Shown here one piece after another: positions 53,347 to 63,240 of a DNA stretch of 64,000 nucleotides (the first letter of the stretch is position 1; every line of letters starts with the position of its first letter). The stretch comes from Fodinisporobacter ferrooxydans. GTDB lineage: Bacteria; Bacillota; Bacilli; Tumebacillales; MYW30-H2. The notes under the pieces were generated by a model, which saw only the letters and a program-made list of their open reading frames with translations, made no database searches and had not been told where the DNA came from. The stretch spans positions 2,931,501 through 2,995,500 of the forward strand of contig NZ_CP089291.1 in assembly GCF_022818495.1 (NCBI RefSeq). The letters run 5' to 3'. The position numbers and the translations under genes were made by a program.

Positions 53347-53387
53347 TATTACAAAATGTGATTATAATAGACATATTATTACAAAAT
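53347..53387. promoter_or_regulatory. Repeats flanking the -10 box of the PilZ gene
   Basis: tattacaaaat occurs at 53347-53357 and 53377-53387, 30 bp apart, on both sides of TATAAT (53363-53368). These are candidate operators for the divergent XRE protein. Confidence 0.5.
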
Positions 53388-53406
53388 TTTAATGAAGGTG
53401 ATTTCA

Positions 53407-53841
53407 ATGTTTGCTTTATTCACTAAAAATAAAAAAGAAGAAAATTTGCAACCTATGCAACTGAGCAACCGAGAAAATAATTTTTCAAATCAACGAGAAT
53501 ACTTTCGACTTCCGATGGATAAAAAATGTTCTATTCAACTTAAAATTGGAAATTTAACTTCTTCGTGGGGAGAATGTCATCTTGTAAACGTTTCTGCCGG
53601 TGGTGCGCAGATAATGGCACCTTACAAGTTTCCTGTATCTCATTCAGATATACTAGTTAGGATTCAATTTGATTTGGTGAATCAATATACATTGGAGTCG
53701 GAGATTGTTTGGTCAAATCTAGTCAATAATGTATACCATTACGGCTTGAAGTGGGTGATCAATGATTTAAACCGTGAAAACATGGAACAAGAATTGATAC
53801 ATTTTCAAATTATTAATAGAAAAGGTTATGGAGTACATTAA
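53407..53841 (+). CDS. PilZ-domain c-di-GMP-binding protein
   Basis: The 144-residue protein has the PilZ ligand motifs: R in QREYFRLP (R-x3-R-like, here REYFR) and NVSAGGAQI (D/N-x-S-x-x-G). These bind c-di-GMP. The start ATG 53407 has AAGGTG upstream; ATG 53392 is in frame but lacks one. It ends 2 nt before the EAL gene, so signal receptor and hydrolase are made together. Confidence 0.82.
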   Translation: MFALFTKNKKEENLQPMQLSNRENNFSNQREYFRLPMDKKCSIQLKIGNLTSSWGECHLVNVSAGGAQIMAPYKFPVSHSDILVRIQFDLVNQYTLESEIVWSNLVNNVYHYGLKWVINDLNRENMEQELIHFQIINRKGYGVH

Positions 53842-53843
53842 TT

Positions 53844-54560
53844 ATGATTGGAGAAAAAGTTAATATTGATACTATAATACACAGTAATACGTTTCATCAT
53901 TTTTTTCAGCCGCTATATCATTTGTCTAATTGGTCTTTATATGGAAATGAGGCATTATTTCGTACTAATTCCGGAGAAAATCCGGAAACTGTTTTTTTTA
54001 CCGCATTAAAAAGAAAAAAATTATATGAGTTAGATATGGCATCGATAAGTAAAGCTATTTCATTTTATTCAAAGTTTAATCCAAATAATTTTTTATTTGT
54101 AAATGTATTTCCGTCAACTTTAGAAAATCCATTTTTTATGAGATTCATATACAATATTATAAATAAATATGGTGGTTCTAATAAAAATATTGTATTTGAA
54201 ATAGTCGAATCGCAAGAAATAAAGGATATAAAATCTTTATCAACGATTATTTCATTTTTACAACAAAACGGATTTCGAGTTGCTCTTGATGATATTGGTA
54301 AAGGATCTATGTCATTTCAAAAATTAATTGAACTGAGTCCAGATTTTATTAAATTGGATCGATACTTTTCAATGGATTTATCGATTTCAAATAAAAAACA
54401 AAAATTAATTCAATTATTTGTTAATTATTGCGAAAGTAATGTTGAATTAATATTGGAAGGCATCGAGAAAGAAACTGACTTGGCGGTTGCAAAATGTCTG
54501 GGTGTATCGATTGGGCAAGGGTATTTATTAGGCATGCCAAATAAGATGCCAGTCTCATAA
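53844..54560 (+). CDS. EAL-domain c-di-GMP phosphodiesterase
   Basis: The 238-residue stand-alone EAL protein has GNEALFR (EAL), FVNVFPSTL (Asn), VFEIVES (Glu), ALDDIGKG (DD motif, with Ile for Phe), FIKLD (Lys) and LEGIEKETD (Glu), so most catalytic residues are present and it may be active. It would hydrolyse c-di-GMP to pGpG. No membrane or other domain is attached. It follows the PilZ gene directly. Confidence 0.85.
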   Translation: MIGEKVNIDTIIHSNTFHHFFQPLYHLSNWSLYGNEALFRTNSGENPETVFFTALKRKKLYELDMASISKAISFYSKFNPNNFLFVNVFPSTLENPFFMRFIYNIINKYGGSNKNIVFEIVESQEIKDIKSLSTIISFLQQNGFRVALDDIGKGSMSFQKLIELSPDFIKLDRYFSMDLSISNKKQKLIQLFVNYCESNVELILEGIEKETDLAVAKCLGVSIGQGYLLGMPNKMPVS

Positions 54561-54616
54561 ATCCATAAATAATACAGTAAATAAGAAGTGAATATTATTA
54601 TCTTTTCTTCTTTCTA

Positions 54617-54979
54617 TCATGTCCACTTCGCTGCCCAAAGCTTCATCTCTTTTAAAATTTGATGCAGATCCTGTCCCTTCGGTGTTAATGTATATTCCAC
54701 TGTGACCGGCACCGTTGGATATACATGGCGTTCCAGCACGCCTTGTTCTTCGAGATGTCGCAAGGTGTTTGTCAATGATTTTGGGCTGACGGATGGGATT
54801 GCGTGCTGCAATTCACTAAACCGCTTTTTTTCGCAAAACAATTCGCGTAGCACAAGAAACGCCCATTTGCTGCCGATAACGTCGAGAGTCTTTTCGATGC
54901 TGCATTCAATATGTGTTGGATTTTTTGGAATATAGTTTTGCAATTTTGCTGTTTCCATGTTCTCTTGCAGATTTGACAT
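54617..54979 (-). CDS. HxlR-family regulator (YodB/CatR-like)
   Basis: The 120-residue winged-helix protein has ECSIEKTLDVIGSKWAFLVL, the HxlR opening with a Cys before the helix, as in the redox/quinone sensors YodB and CatR. ELQHAIPSVSPKSLTNTLRHLEEQGVL (in parts) is the HTH. It is divergent from two aldo/keto reductases and likely represses them; the sequence gttaccttaagtatag in the intergenic region is a possible operator. AAAATCGGGAGAGT precedes the ATG. Confidence 0.87.
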   Translation of the reverse strand: MSNLQENMETAKLQNYIPKNPTHIECSIEKTLDVIGSKWAFLVLRELFCEKKRFSELQHAIPSVSPKSLTNTLRHLEEQGVLERHVYPTVPVTVEYTLTPKGQDLHQILKEMKLWAAKWT

Positions 54980-55202
54980 TATGAGGCACTCTCCCGATTT
55001 TATAATAAGTTACCTTAAGTATAGTATCTGTAATATATATTATTATATCAAATAAATTTCACTTCTTCCTTTATTATCCTTGATATATTACTATACAAAA
55101 AGAAAGTTTGAAAGCTGTTCCAATATAAAACAGCTGAATCTACGCCGAATCTGCAAAGAAACATCATATCAGGAATTGTATACCATCAAGGAGGCGAAGC
55201 AC

Positions 55203-56141
55203 GTGAAATATCGGAAAATAGGCAATACAGGGTTGAAAGTGAGCGCAATCAGTCTCGGAAGTTGGCTTACATACGGAGGATATGTGGAAAAACAAAAGGC
55301 TGTCGAATGCATTCATGCCGCGTATGATTTGGGAATCAACTTCTTTGATACGGCGAATGTGTACGAACGCGGGGAAGCGGAAAAAGTAGTAGGCGAAACG
55401 TTGCGAGCGTACCCTCGTGATTCCTACGTACTTGCAACAAAGGTGTTTTGGCCGATGGGTGATGGCCCGAACGACCGTGGTTTGTCGCGCAAACATGTAA
55501 TCGAGCAGTGCAACGCAAGTTTACAGCGGCTCGGTGTGGATTATGTCGATATTTATTATTGTCATCGTTTCGATCCGGAAACACCGGTCGAGGAGACGCT
55601 GCGTGCCATCGATGATTTGGTTTCGCAAGGGAAAGTGTTATATGTCGGTGTCAGTGAATGGACAGCAACGCAAATGGCGGAAGCGCTTGCTGTTGCTGAC
55701 CGCTATTTGTTGGATCGGATCGTAGTGAATCAGCCGATTTACAATATGTTCGAGCGCTATATTGAAAAAGAAGTGATTCCGCTAGGTGAGCAAAAAGGGA
55801 TCGGCCAGGTGGTATTCTCGCCGTTGGCACAAGGATTGCTGACAGGCAAATATAAATCGGCAAACGACCTTCCTGCAGATAGCCGTGCCGCGAAACTCGA
55901 ATCGATGCGGAATAGGATTACGGAAGAGAAAATTGTAAAAGTGAATCAATTGGCTGCGCTTGCAGGTGAATTGGATATTTCGGTTAGCCAATTGGCGTTG
56001 GCTTGGATCTTGCGTCAGCCGAATGTTGCCAGTGCCTTGATCGGTGCAAGCCGCCCGGAACAAGTAAAAGAAAATGCAAAGGCGGTTGAAGTGGAATTGC
56101 CGCAAGAAATTTTGGAGCGTATTGAAGGTATTTTGGCGTAA
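55203..56141 (+). CDS. Aldo/keto reductase (Kv-beta / YghZ-like)
   Basis: The 312-residue NADPH-dependent oxidoreductase has Asp and Tyr in [18 protein letters not shown], Lys in VLATKVFW and His in YYCHRFD, the AKR catalytic tetrad. The end ([18 protein letters not shown]) is the cofactor-binding site. GTG 55203 follows AAGGAGGCG; the frame opens at 55080. The likely role is carbonyl detoxification under control of the divergent HxlR regulator. Confidence 0.88.
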   Translation: MKYRKIGNTGLKVSAISLGSWLTYGGYVEKQKAVECIHAAYDLGINFFDTANVYERGEAEKVVGETLRAYPRDSYVLATKVFWPMGDGPNDRGLSRKHVIEQCNASLQRLGVDYVDIYYCHRFDPETPVEETLRAIDDLVSQGKVLYVGVSEWTATQMAEALAVADRYLLDRIVVNQPIYNMFERYIEKEVIPLGEQKGIGQVVFSPLAQGLLTGKYKSANDLPADSRAAKLESMRNRITEEKIVKVNQLAALAGELDISVSQLALAWILRQPNVASALIGASRPEQVKENAKAVEVELPQEILERIEGILA

Positions 56142-56190
56142 TTCATGCGAACTATGTGCCGTACCGAACGCTTGTAAAGGAGAGATATAC

Positions 56191-57213
56191 ATGCATAATC
56201 GTTATCTTGGCAAGACAGGGGTAAAGGTCAGTGAGCTATGTTTGGGTGCCATGACGTTTGGCAGAGAAACAAGTGAGGCGGACAGTTTTGCGATTTTAGA
56301 TCGATTTGTGGAAGCTGGCGGCAATTTTATCGACACAGCGGACGTTTATACACAAGGGGCGTCAGAAGAAATCGTCGGAAAATGGTTGCAGACAAAAAAT
56401 CGGGATGATTTTGTGATTGCCACAAAGGTACGGTTTCCTATGGGAGAAGGACCGAACGATCTCGGTTTAAGCCGCAAGCATATTCTCGCAGGAGTCGAAG
56501 CAAGCCTGAAACGACTTGGTACAGATTATATCGATCTGTATCAGGTGCACGCATGGGATCCGGCGACACCGCTGGAAGAAACGTTAAGTACATTGAATGA
56601 CCTGGTGCGGCGCGGACTCGTCCGTTATATAGGCGCGAGCAATTTCAAAGGCTGGCAATTGCAAAAAGCGATCGATCTTAGCAAAAAAATGGGATGGGAA
56701 GCATTTACCTGTTTACAGCCGCAATACAATTTGTTGTGCCGGGCGACCGAATATGAATTGATATCGGTTTGCCTCAATGAAGGTCTCGGCGTCATCCCCT
56801 GGAGTCCGCTGCGTGGCGGTTGGCTAAGCGGAAAATTCCATCGCAACATGACGGAGCCGCCGCAAGTTTCACGGGTACGGGAGGCGGAAGAAAAGGGCTG
56901 GTCCGAATCCTGGAGCAACTATAACAATGAATATACGTGGACGGTTTTGGACGCTCTTCATGATGTAGCGCAACAGGCGGAAAAAACTCCGGCTCAAGTA
57001 GCGATTAACTGGCTGCTGCAGCGCCCGGGGGTCACAGCGCCGATTATTGGCGCACGCACGCTTGAACAGTTGAACATCAATCTCGGATCAGCCGGCTGGT
57101 CATTGACACCGGAACAAATGGAACGCCTCAATCGGGCGAGCGAATTGCCCGTAAGCTATCCGTATGATCTGTCATCACAGAAACAACAGCGTACCGGCAG
57201 GGAAGACGTGTAA
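56191..57213 (+). CDS. Aldo/keto reductase
   Basis: This second AKR of 340 residues shares the tetrad: [26 protein letters not shown] and LYQVHAWD. It starts [28 protein letters not shown] lies upstream of ATG 56191. It is 49 nt after the first reductase, and similar in design but not a close duplicate. A terminator follows at 57237. Confidence 0.88.
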   Translation: MHNRYLGKTGVKVSELCLGAMTFGRETSEADSFAILDRFVEAGGNFIDTADVYTQGASEEIVGKWLQTKNRDDFVIATKVRFPMGEGPNDLGLSRKHILAGVEASLKRLGTDYIDLYQVHAWDPATPLEETLSTLNDLVRRGLVRYIGASNFKGWQLQKAIDLSKKMGWEAFTCLQPQYNLLCRATEYELISVCLNEGLGVIPWSPLRGGWLSGKFHRNMTEPPQVSRVREAEEKGWSESWSNYNNEYTWTVLDALHDVAQQAEKTPAQVAINWLLQRPGVTAPIIGARTLEQLNINLGSAGWSLTPEQMERLNRASELPVSYPYDLSSQKQQRTGREDV

Positions 57214-57236
57214 CATAAAATTCGCATCTATCATCG

Positions 57237-57266
57237 AAACCCACCTCAAAAAGGTGGGTTTTTTAT
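57237..57266 (+). terminator. Intrinsic terminator after the aldo/keto reductases
   Basis: The stem aacccacct / aggtgggtt with a 5-nt loop is followed by TTTTTAT. Confidence 0.88.
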
Positions 57267-57418
57267 ATTTTGCACCCGGTGTTCTTTACAACTCGGCATA
57301 TCCATACCTATATTGTTCGTACGTTTCGAATCCCTCCACGAAAAGGCAAGGAATTTCTTTAACATTTTAGATGGTTTCAATTGACAAAATCCTACATGTT
57401 GAATATATTGAAATTAAT

Positions 57419-57434
57419 TTTAGATAAATCTAAA
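57419..57434. promoter_or_regulatory. Palindromic operator, DtxR-family candidate
   Basis: tttagataaatctaaa has perfect 7-bp arms around AA and lies 14 bp before the start of the DtxR-family gene. The size and position fit a metal-responsive autoregulatory site; it resembles but does not equal the MntR box. Confidence 0.6.
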
Positions 57435-57447
57435 TAATTATTTTGGG

Positions 57448-58107
57448 GTGTTTATTCTGGCAAACCATTCATTAGACGAGTATGTTGGCACTGTTTGGAG
57501 ACTTACGCAATACGGAGGGACAGCCACTACATCGGAAGTGGCGAGCAAGCTGGGAGTGACTTCTGCTACGACAAGTCACATGTTTAAAAAAATGGCGGAT
57601 GTTGGTTTGGTGGAGTATAAGGAATATTCTGGAGTAATACTGACACCGGAAGGAAAGATTGCAGCAATGCGGTATATTCGGCGGCATCGGATCGCCGAAC
57701 GATTTCTGGTTGAAATCCTGGGGATACCGTGGGATCGCGCCGATGAATTGTCTGATCAGATGGAGCATTCGCTTCCGGATGAAGTGATTGACCGGATGGA
57801 AGAAGTGATGGGGTTTCCGGCGTCTTGTCCGCATGGATATCCGATCCCGACACGTGATGGGTATTTGCCGGAAATTGAAGTGAAACGGTTAAGCGAGTTA
57901 AAAATCGGCGATATCGCTGTCATTGCGTGGGTCTATGAAAACGACCCAAAGCTGCTTCAATATTTTAAGCAACATGGAATCGTTCCAGGAGAAACAATCG
58001 AAGTGCTTGATAGAGATGAAGTGGGTTATACAAGTTCCATCCGTGTCAATCAATCAAAAATTGTATTGGGTTCCCAAATCGAAGAACTTGTGTCTGTGAA
58101 AATATAA
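57448..58107 (+). CDS. DtxR/MntR-family metal-dependent regulator
   Basis: The 219-residue protein has an HTH (TSEVASKLGVTSATTSHMFKKMADVGLVEY, in parts), the metal-binding dimer domain (AMRYIRRHRIAERFLVEILG ... DEVIDRMEEVMG, with Glu/His ligands, and SCPHGYPIP) and a C-terminal FeoA/SH3-like domain (LKIGDIAVIAWVYENDP). This matches IdeR/DtxR-type regulators using Fe or Mn. The start is uncertain: GTG 57448 has a poor ribosome binding site, and CTG 57457 is an option. It is likely the controller of the metal exporter downstream. Confidence 0.87.
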   Translation: MFILANHSLDEYVGTVWRLTQYGGTATTSEVASKLGVTSATTSHMFKKMADVGLVEYKEYSGVILTPEGKIAAMRYIRRHRIAERFLVEILGIPWDRADELSDQMEHSLPDEVIDRMEEVMGFPASCPHGYPIPTRDGYLPEIEVKRLSELKIGDIAVIAWVYENDPKLLQYFKQHGIVPGETIEVLDRDEVGYTSSIRVNQSKIVLGSQIEELVSVKI

Positions 58108-58143
58108 AATATTGCGTTTGAATTTTTTTAACTGGAGGTACAC

Positions 58144-59292
58144 ATGATTATGGAATCAAACCTTGAACTGAAAAAGAAACTGTTGATTGAAAATTGGCGT
58201 CGTGAAATGGAAGCTGTACAACTTTACGAGTTGGCTGCCAAACAAGAGTCCAATCATAAAAAACATGAGATTTTGCTGCGTCTTGCACAAATCGAGAAAG
58301 AACATGCGGTGTTATGGGAAAAAGAACTTGGGCAACTTGGATACGATGTTTCGCAGCTGCCTGTCATCCAATTGCCGGGACATGGAAAGACAACAAATGT
58401 ATTGAAACAATTGTTTGATATCGAGCAAAGTAATGCAAGATGGTATCAATCACAAAGGAACTTGTTGTCTGACGAAAGCGACGTATTGCGAATTATTGAT
58501 AAAATTGAAGCAGATGAAGCGGAGCATGAAACTGCGGTAGAATCCATTACCCGATCAACGCCAAGCGTTTCGAACGCTTTAAACTCCATCTGGGGGAAAG
58601 AGCGGTGGCATAAACAACATACGGGCGATTGGGTTGGAGATGCCATCTATGGGGTAAATGATGGTCTGGGAGCCATTTTTGGAATTATTGCGGGGGTTGC
58701 AGGTTTTACGAGTGACAGCCACACCATCCTTATTTCCGGTTTTTTCGGCGCACTCGCGAGTACCCTTTCCATGGGAGCCGGAGCATGGCTTGCAACAAAG
58801 TCGGAAAACGAGCTGATGGAAACAGAGCTTCAACATGAACGGCGAGAAGTAGAAGAAGATCCTGAACACGAAAAAGAAGAACTGGCACTACTATATGAAT
58901 TAAAGGGATTCTCTCAGGAAGAATCGAAACAAATTGCAGACCGGATTGCAACCGACCCGGAGCAATTCGTAAAAGCAATGGCACAAGAAGAATTGGGCAT
59001 TCATGAATCGACTGCCAGGAATCCTTGGACTTCTGCTCTCTATGGATGCATCTCAACTTTCATTGGAGCGATCGTACCGCTTCTTCCGTTTTTCTTCTTG
59101 TCAGGTGTCCCTGCCATGGTTACAGCCGCTATCGTAAGTATATTGGCCCATTTTGCAGTAGGAGCTGCGAAAAGCCTGATCACTGTAAGAAATTGGTGGT
59201 CGAGTGGCATAGAAATGACAGCCGCCGGAATTATTGTAGGAGTTGTGTCATATGGACTCGGTCTCCTCGGAACTCTTATCGTTCATTTGTAA
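58144..59292 (+). CDS. Rubrerythrin-VIT1 fusion (MbfA-like) iron/manganese exporter
   Basis: The 382-residue protein has a ferritin-like N-terminal domain (ENWRREMEAVQLYELAAKQE; EKEHAVLWEKEL; EADEAEHETAV), with the Glu/His set that binds a di-iron site, then a VIT1/CCC1 membrane domain (DAIYGVNDGLGAIFGIIAGV; ASTLSMGAGAWLATKSE) with five helices. Such Er-VIT1 proteins (MbfA) export iron or manganese and protect against metal and peroxide stress. CTGGAGGT lies before ATG 58144. It follows the DtxR-family gene by 36 nt and ends before a terminator at 59323. Confidence 0.9.
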   Translation: MIMESNLELKKKLLIENWRREMEAVQLYELAAKQESNHKKHEILLRLAQIEKEHAVLWEKELGQLGYDVSQLPVIQLPGHGKTTNVLKQLFDIEQSNARWYQSQRNLLSDESDVLRIIDKIEADEAEHETAVESITRSTPSVSNALNSIWGKERWHKQHTGDWVGDAIYGVNDGLGAIFGIIAGVAGFTSDSHTILISGFFGALASTLSMGAGAWLATKSENELMETELQHERREVEEDPEHEKEELALLYELKGFSQEESKQIADRIATDPEQFVKAMAQEELGIHESTARNPWTSALYGCISTFIGAIVPLLPFFFLSGVPAMVTAAIVSILAHFAVGAAKSLITVRNWWSSGIEMTAAGIIVGVVSYGLGLLGTLIVHL

Positions 59293-59322
59293 TCTGCTAA
59301 ACTATAATAAATTGCTTTTATC

Positions 59323-59346
59323 AGCACCCAACGGTGCTTTTTTTAT
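59323..59346 (+). terminator. Intrinsic terminator after the metal exporter
   Basis: The stem agcacc / ggtgct around caac is followed by TTTTTTT. Confidence 0.85.
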
Positions 59347-59398
59347 TACACAATCAGCAGAAAATGAGGATCCCTTGAAAATTCATAAAGGAAATAAA

Positions 59399-59422
59399 GC
59401 CCTTGTTCTTTCCTACAAGGGC
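59399..59422. terminator. Hairpin, possible second terminator
   Basis: The stem gcccttgt / acaagggc with an 8-nt loop lies between convergent genes. No clear T-run. Confidence 0.45.
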
Positions 59423-59515
59423 ACCTAGCTGCCAATATTTAATCGTATGTTTCTTCAAATAATTATTCTGTAATCGTTGAGAAAATCCTTTCTTAAGGGA
59501 TTGGTTTGAAACGAA

Positions 59516-59728
59516 TCATTGCACTTTATGGCCAAAGTGCTTTTTTACAAATCCGATATGATTTCCACAAATTATATATTCTGCATCAGGAGCTGATAAG
59601 CGGATCAAATTATTTTCCGTATCGAATTGTACATTGTCGCCAGAATGGATTTCAAATGTTTCAGAGCCCGTTGTAATAATTACTTCACCCCAACGTTTTA
59701 AGTCATCTTTAAGAATTTCGACATTCAT
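59516..59728 (-). CDS. Small hypothetical protein
   Basis: The 70-residue soluble protein (NVEILKDDLKRWGEVIITTG ... NLIRLSAPDAEYIICGNHIG) is not recognised. ATG 59728 follows CAGGAGGCG at good spacing; the frame extends to 59749. Beta-strand-rich pattern. It lies downstream of the truncated VIT gene on the same strand. Confidence 0.7.
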   Translation of the reverse strand: MNVEILKDDLKRWGEVIITTGSETFEIHSGDNVQFDTENNLIRLSAPDAEYIICGNHIGFVKKHFGHKVQ

Positions 59729-59801
59729 TGATATATCGCCTCCTGTCAAAAATGTTTTCCAATTCGAAAAGTATTTATGTAAGGAAAAAGTCTTTCCATT
59801 G

Positions 59802-60105
59802 CTACGAAACCAATCGGGCGACTAAATAGGCAACTCCAGCAGCAAGGCCCCCGACAAATGTTGTTTGCCAAGCGCTTTTTAGAGGACTTGCCCCTGTAAA
59901 TTTTCCTTTAATGAATCCAAATACAAACAAAGCAATAAGAGTCATAACAACGGATGCAACAAGTGCTGTTGTTACGGTTGGCAGAATCATATAGGGTGAT
60001 AATGGAATGAGTCCTCCTATAATATAAGAAATTCCAATTGTCAGAGAGCTATTTCTCGCTAGAAACTCCCATCTTTCAGTTGATAAATGTACCATCTCTT
60101 TTTAA
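59802..60105 (-). pseudogene. C-terminal fragment of a VIT1/CCC1 metal transporter, cut by the IS
   Basis: The 97 residues (RNSSLTIGISYIIGGLIPLSPYMILP ... LIALFVFGFIKGKFTG ... FVGGLAAGVAYLVARLV) are the last three helices of a VIT-family transporter. The missing N-terminal half (about 130 residues) was removed or displaced; the frame runs into the IS end at 60105. It is a second, different VIT gene beside the intact exporter. Confidence 0.8.
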
Positions 60106-61563
60106 CTTGAGTCTTGCAAAAATTTTGCTGTAGAAATTTGGCGAAGCCTGTCAAATCTTTAGAACCTTTGTCGCATTGAAAAAATAATAAAGGACACCTG
60201 TCATCTTTTGCGGAAATTATAAGTTACCACACAAATAATCCCAAAAGAGGAGATGTCCACTTTCATGGTAACTTTGTATTCTGCTATCGTCAAGTTTATT
60301 TTGGCAATGCAATTGCAATTTACAGCGCCACAACGGAACCATCTCCTTCACATCATGCAAGGAATTATTTTGTGTGAAGGGCGTAAAACCATTACACAAA
60401 TTCGAAGCTCTACGAATTCCTATCGTCATCTCAGTTGCATGACGAAATTCTTGAAACACTCACCTTGGTGTGTAAACCGAATGCAAAAACGCCGTATGCA
60501 GTTTTTGTTGGAAAAGATCAGGCGTAAGCATTCTAAAAAGGGAGATACCCGATCCATCGTATTCTTGATCATCGATGATACGAGCTGTAAAAAAGATGTT
60601 TCTACCAAACATATTGAAGCACTTGATTTTCATTTTTCCCATGATGAAGGGAAAGGTGTGTGGTCCCATTGTTTAGTTACCGCCCATCTTGTTAGCGAAG
60701 GGTATTCCTTCGCATGGGATTTCCGACCCTACTTTCGTGAGGGATACTGTAATGTCAACCAAATTCCATTCAAGAGCAAAAATGATTTGGCTCTGGAACT
60801 CATTCAAAGCTATGAAGCATCTGATGATGAGTTGGTTTATGTTCTAATGGATAGTTGGTATACCAGCAAGAAAATCATAGATGCATGTAATGCAAAAGGG
60901 TTTCACATTATTGCTGCCGTTAAAACCAATCGCAAAATCCGCCCTGCGGGCATTCGAATTCAGATTGCTGAATTTGCAACGAATTATATTCACCAGTCCG
61001 ATCTCCACTCTGTTACCGTGGGGAATCAGAACATGTACTGGGTATATGAATATGAAGGCCCGCTGGCAGACGTTGAAAATGTTAAAGTCTTGCTCTCCTG
61101 GGAAAAGGAATTCGATTCAAGCAAAACACCGTTTTGTATCCTTTGCACAGATCAAACGTTGGATCTCGAAACCATCCTTCGGTATTATCAAGTGCGCTGG
61201 AATATTGAAACCGGATATCGATATTTTAAGGAGATGCTAGGCTTTGACCAATATCAATTGCAATCGTTTTATGCCATTCAGCGTTATTGGGCAATTCAAT
61301 TCTTGGTCTACAATTTTCTTGAATTACAACGAAACGAATGGTCCACTGAGCAGGATCCAATGACGTTAGGGGACGTAGTACGTCGAATTCGAAAGGAATA
61401 TTTCGGACAAATCGTTACCTACGTCTATCAACAAGCCCTAGCTCAACGACCTCTTTTCGAAGTGTTAGACGAATTGAAACTAAGTGCCTAATTGCTGTTT
61501 TTACGAACACACTATACGTGTGCCCATTTTTCGGCCTAATCGGCCCAAAATGCAAGACTCAAG
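60106..61563 (+). mobile_element. IS4-superfamily insertion sequence, copy 2
   Basis: This 1458-bp copy is identical by eye to 44644-46101. A 7-bp direct repeat tttttaa (60099-60105 and 61564-61570) flanks it. It truncates the VIT-family gene on its left. Confidence 0.9.
60253..61491 (+). CDS. IS4-superfamily transposase (copy 2)
   Basis: The 412-residue protein is the same as that encoded at 44791-46029, with the same DDE residues and Y-x2-R-x3-E-x6-K signature. It is complete and probably active. Confidence 0.9.
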   Translation: MSTFMVTLYSAIVKFILAMQLQFTAPQRNHLLHIMQGIILCEGRKTITQIRSSTNSYRHLSCMTKFLKHSPWCVNRMQKRRMQFLLEKIRRKHSKKGDTRSIVFLIIDDTSCKKDVSTKHIEALDFHFSHDEGKGVWSHCLVTAHLVSEGYSFAWDFRPYFREGYCNVNQIPFKSKNDLALELIQSYEASDDELVYVLMDSWYTSKKIIDACNAKGFHIIAAVKTNRKIRPAGIRIQIAEFATNYIHQSDLHSVTVGNQNMYWVYEYEGPLADVENVKVLLSWEKEFDSSKTPFCILCTDQTLDLETILRYYQVRWNIETGYRYFKEMLGFDQYQLQSFYAIQRYWAIQFLVYNFLELQRNEWSTEQDPMTLGDVVRRIRKEYFGQIVTYVYQQALAQRPLFEVLDELKLSA

Positions 61564-61756
61564 TTTTTAAGTTATCTATGCATCAATATCATAAAAAAAT
61601 TTCATTGGCAAATGGTTGTACCCCGGGGTCGACAATTGGGAGTTAAAAGTAGGTAAGTAACAAATCGTTCAACATTCCCTACTTAGCTATGAATAATTCA
61701 TGTTTAAATATGGGTAAATTATTTTCGAACTTTTCCAAAATAAAAGGGGTTAAGGT

Positions 61757-63205
61757 ATGTTTCGACGATCTTCGGTTACGGTAAGCAAAAGTTTAAAAAT
61801 GAATAAGAAGTACGTTCAAAACCAGTTTGAAAAAGATGATGATTTATTCATTCGTAATTTTTCAATTGACAAAACACCGGCTTTTATTGCCGGTATACAA
61901 GGGCTTGTCGATAAACAAGCCATTGCACAAACGATTTTGGCTCCTTTAGCCAAAATTACAGGCACCATTTCGTGCGATTTCATCATGAACGCGTTATCTT
62001 CAGTTTTTGTTCAAGAAATTGATTCCCTGGAACAGGCTATAGAACTCATGATGTACGGCAATGTCGCACTATTCGTGGATGGATTCAAAACCTCCGTTGT
62101 AATAGATGTTTCCGCATTTGAACAGAGAAGCATCGAGGAACCCAAGAACGAAGTGGTCATTCGCGGACCCCATGTGGGTTTCATCGAAGATCTCACTGTA
62201 AATCTTTCTCTCATTCGGCGTATTTTGCACAATAAACACTTGAAAGTCGAATCGGATTATTTAGGTCAGAAGACCAAAAACAAAATAGCATTGCTCTATG
62301 TAAAAGGGATTGCATATCCGAAACTGATTGACAACGTCCAAATGAAACTCAACCACATTTCCGTGGATGCAGTGCTGGATAGTGGTTATGTGGAGCAACT
62401 GATTGAACCAGGCCGATGGAGTTTTTTCCCTACCGTACGACATACGGAGCGCCCCTCAACGGTGGCTGCTTCCTTGCTCGAAGGACGGATTGCCATTTTA
62501 GTCGATGGTTCACCAACGGCATTGTTGGTTCCGCATCTGTTTCTCGACAATTTTATGAATCCTGAAGATTATAATTCGCGTCCCTTTTATAGCTCCATGA
62601 TGCGAATCGTTCGTCTAATAGGATTCTTTTTGTCCACACAATTACCTGCTTTGTATATTTCCATTGAAAACTTTCACAAGGAAGTTGTTCCTTCTTCCTT
62701 GTTACTGAGCGTTGCCGGGGCAAGGGAAGGCGTTCCCTTCCCATTACCCTTGGAAAGCATACTCATGGTTTTTGCATTTGAATTAATCAAAGAAACTGGG
62801 ATTCGAATGCCACAAGCCTTAGGTCCATCCATCAGTTTAGTCGCGGGTCTGATTTTGGGACAGGCAGCTGTGGAAGCGGGTTTCGTCGGAATTCCAACGG
62901 TAATTATCGTGGCTTTAGCCGGACTTAGTTCCTTTCTGATTCCATTTCTTAAAGAAACGATTGTTCTGATACGGATACTACTGATCATCCCTGCCTCATT
63001 TGTCGGACTGTATGGACTTATTCTAACGGACATTCTTATTTTGTTACATATCGTATCTCTGCGCTCGTTTGGAGTCCCTTATTTGGCTCCGATTTCCCCA
63101 ACGTATCTAGAGGACTGGAGAGATACGTTCTTTCGTTTTACCACGAACAATGTAAGTGGTGCGGATAAACGACTAAGACACAACATTGGGAAATACATCA
63201 AGTAG
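61757..63205 (+). CDS. GerA-type spore germination receptor subunit A
   Basis: The 482-residue protein is a GerAA/GerKA/GerBA homologue, the A subunit of a germinant receptor in the spore inner membrane. The N-terminal soluble half contains VFVQEIDSLEQAIELMMYGN and NVALFVDG. The C-terminal half has about 5 helices with the typical REGVPFPLPLESILMVFAFEL and EAGIRMPQ-like EL-x-KETGIRMPQALG, VGLILGQAAVEAG. AAAAGGGG precedes the ATG. The C subunit gene follows at 63241, without a B gene in between. Confidence 0.93.
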   Translation: MFRRSSVTVSKSLKMNKKYVQNQFEKDDDLFIRNFSIDKTPAFIAGIQGLVDKQAIAQTILAPLAKITGTISCDFIMNALSSVFVQEIDSLEQAIELMMYGNVALFVDGFKTSVVIDVSAFEQRSIEEPKNEVVIRGPHVGFIEDLTVNLSLIRRILHNKHLKVESDYLGQKTKNKIALLYVKGIAYPKLIDNVQMKLNHISVDAVLDSGYVEQLIEPGRWSFFPTVRHTERPSTVAASLLEGRIAILVDGSPTALLVPHLFLDNFMNPEDYNSRPFYSSMMRIVRLIGFFLSTQLPALYISIENFHKEVVPSSLLLSVAGAREGVPFPLPLESILMVFAFELIKETGIRMPQALGPSISLVAGLILGQAAVEAGFVGIPTVIIVALAGLSSFLIPFLKETIVLIRILLIIPASFVGLYGLILTDILILLHIVSLRSFGVPYLAPISPTYLEDWRDTFFRFTTNNVSGADKRLRHNIGKYIK

Positions 63206-63240
63206 TTTGCTGTTCAGTTTGTGGAAAGGGATGGTGTAGC

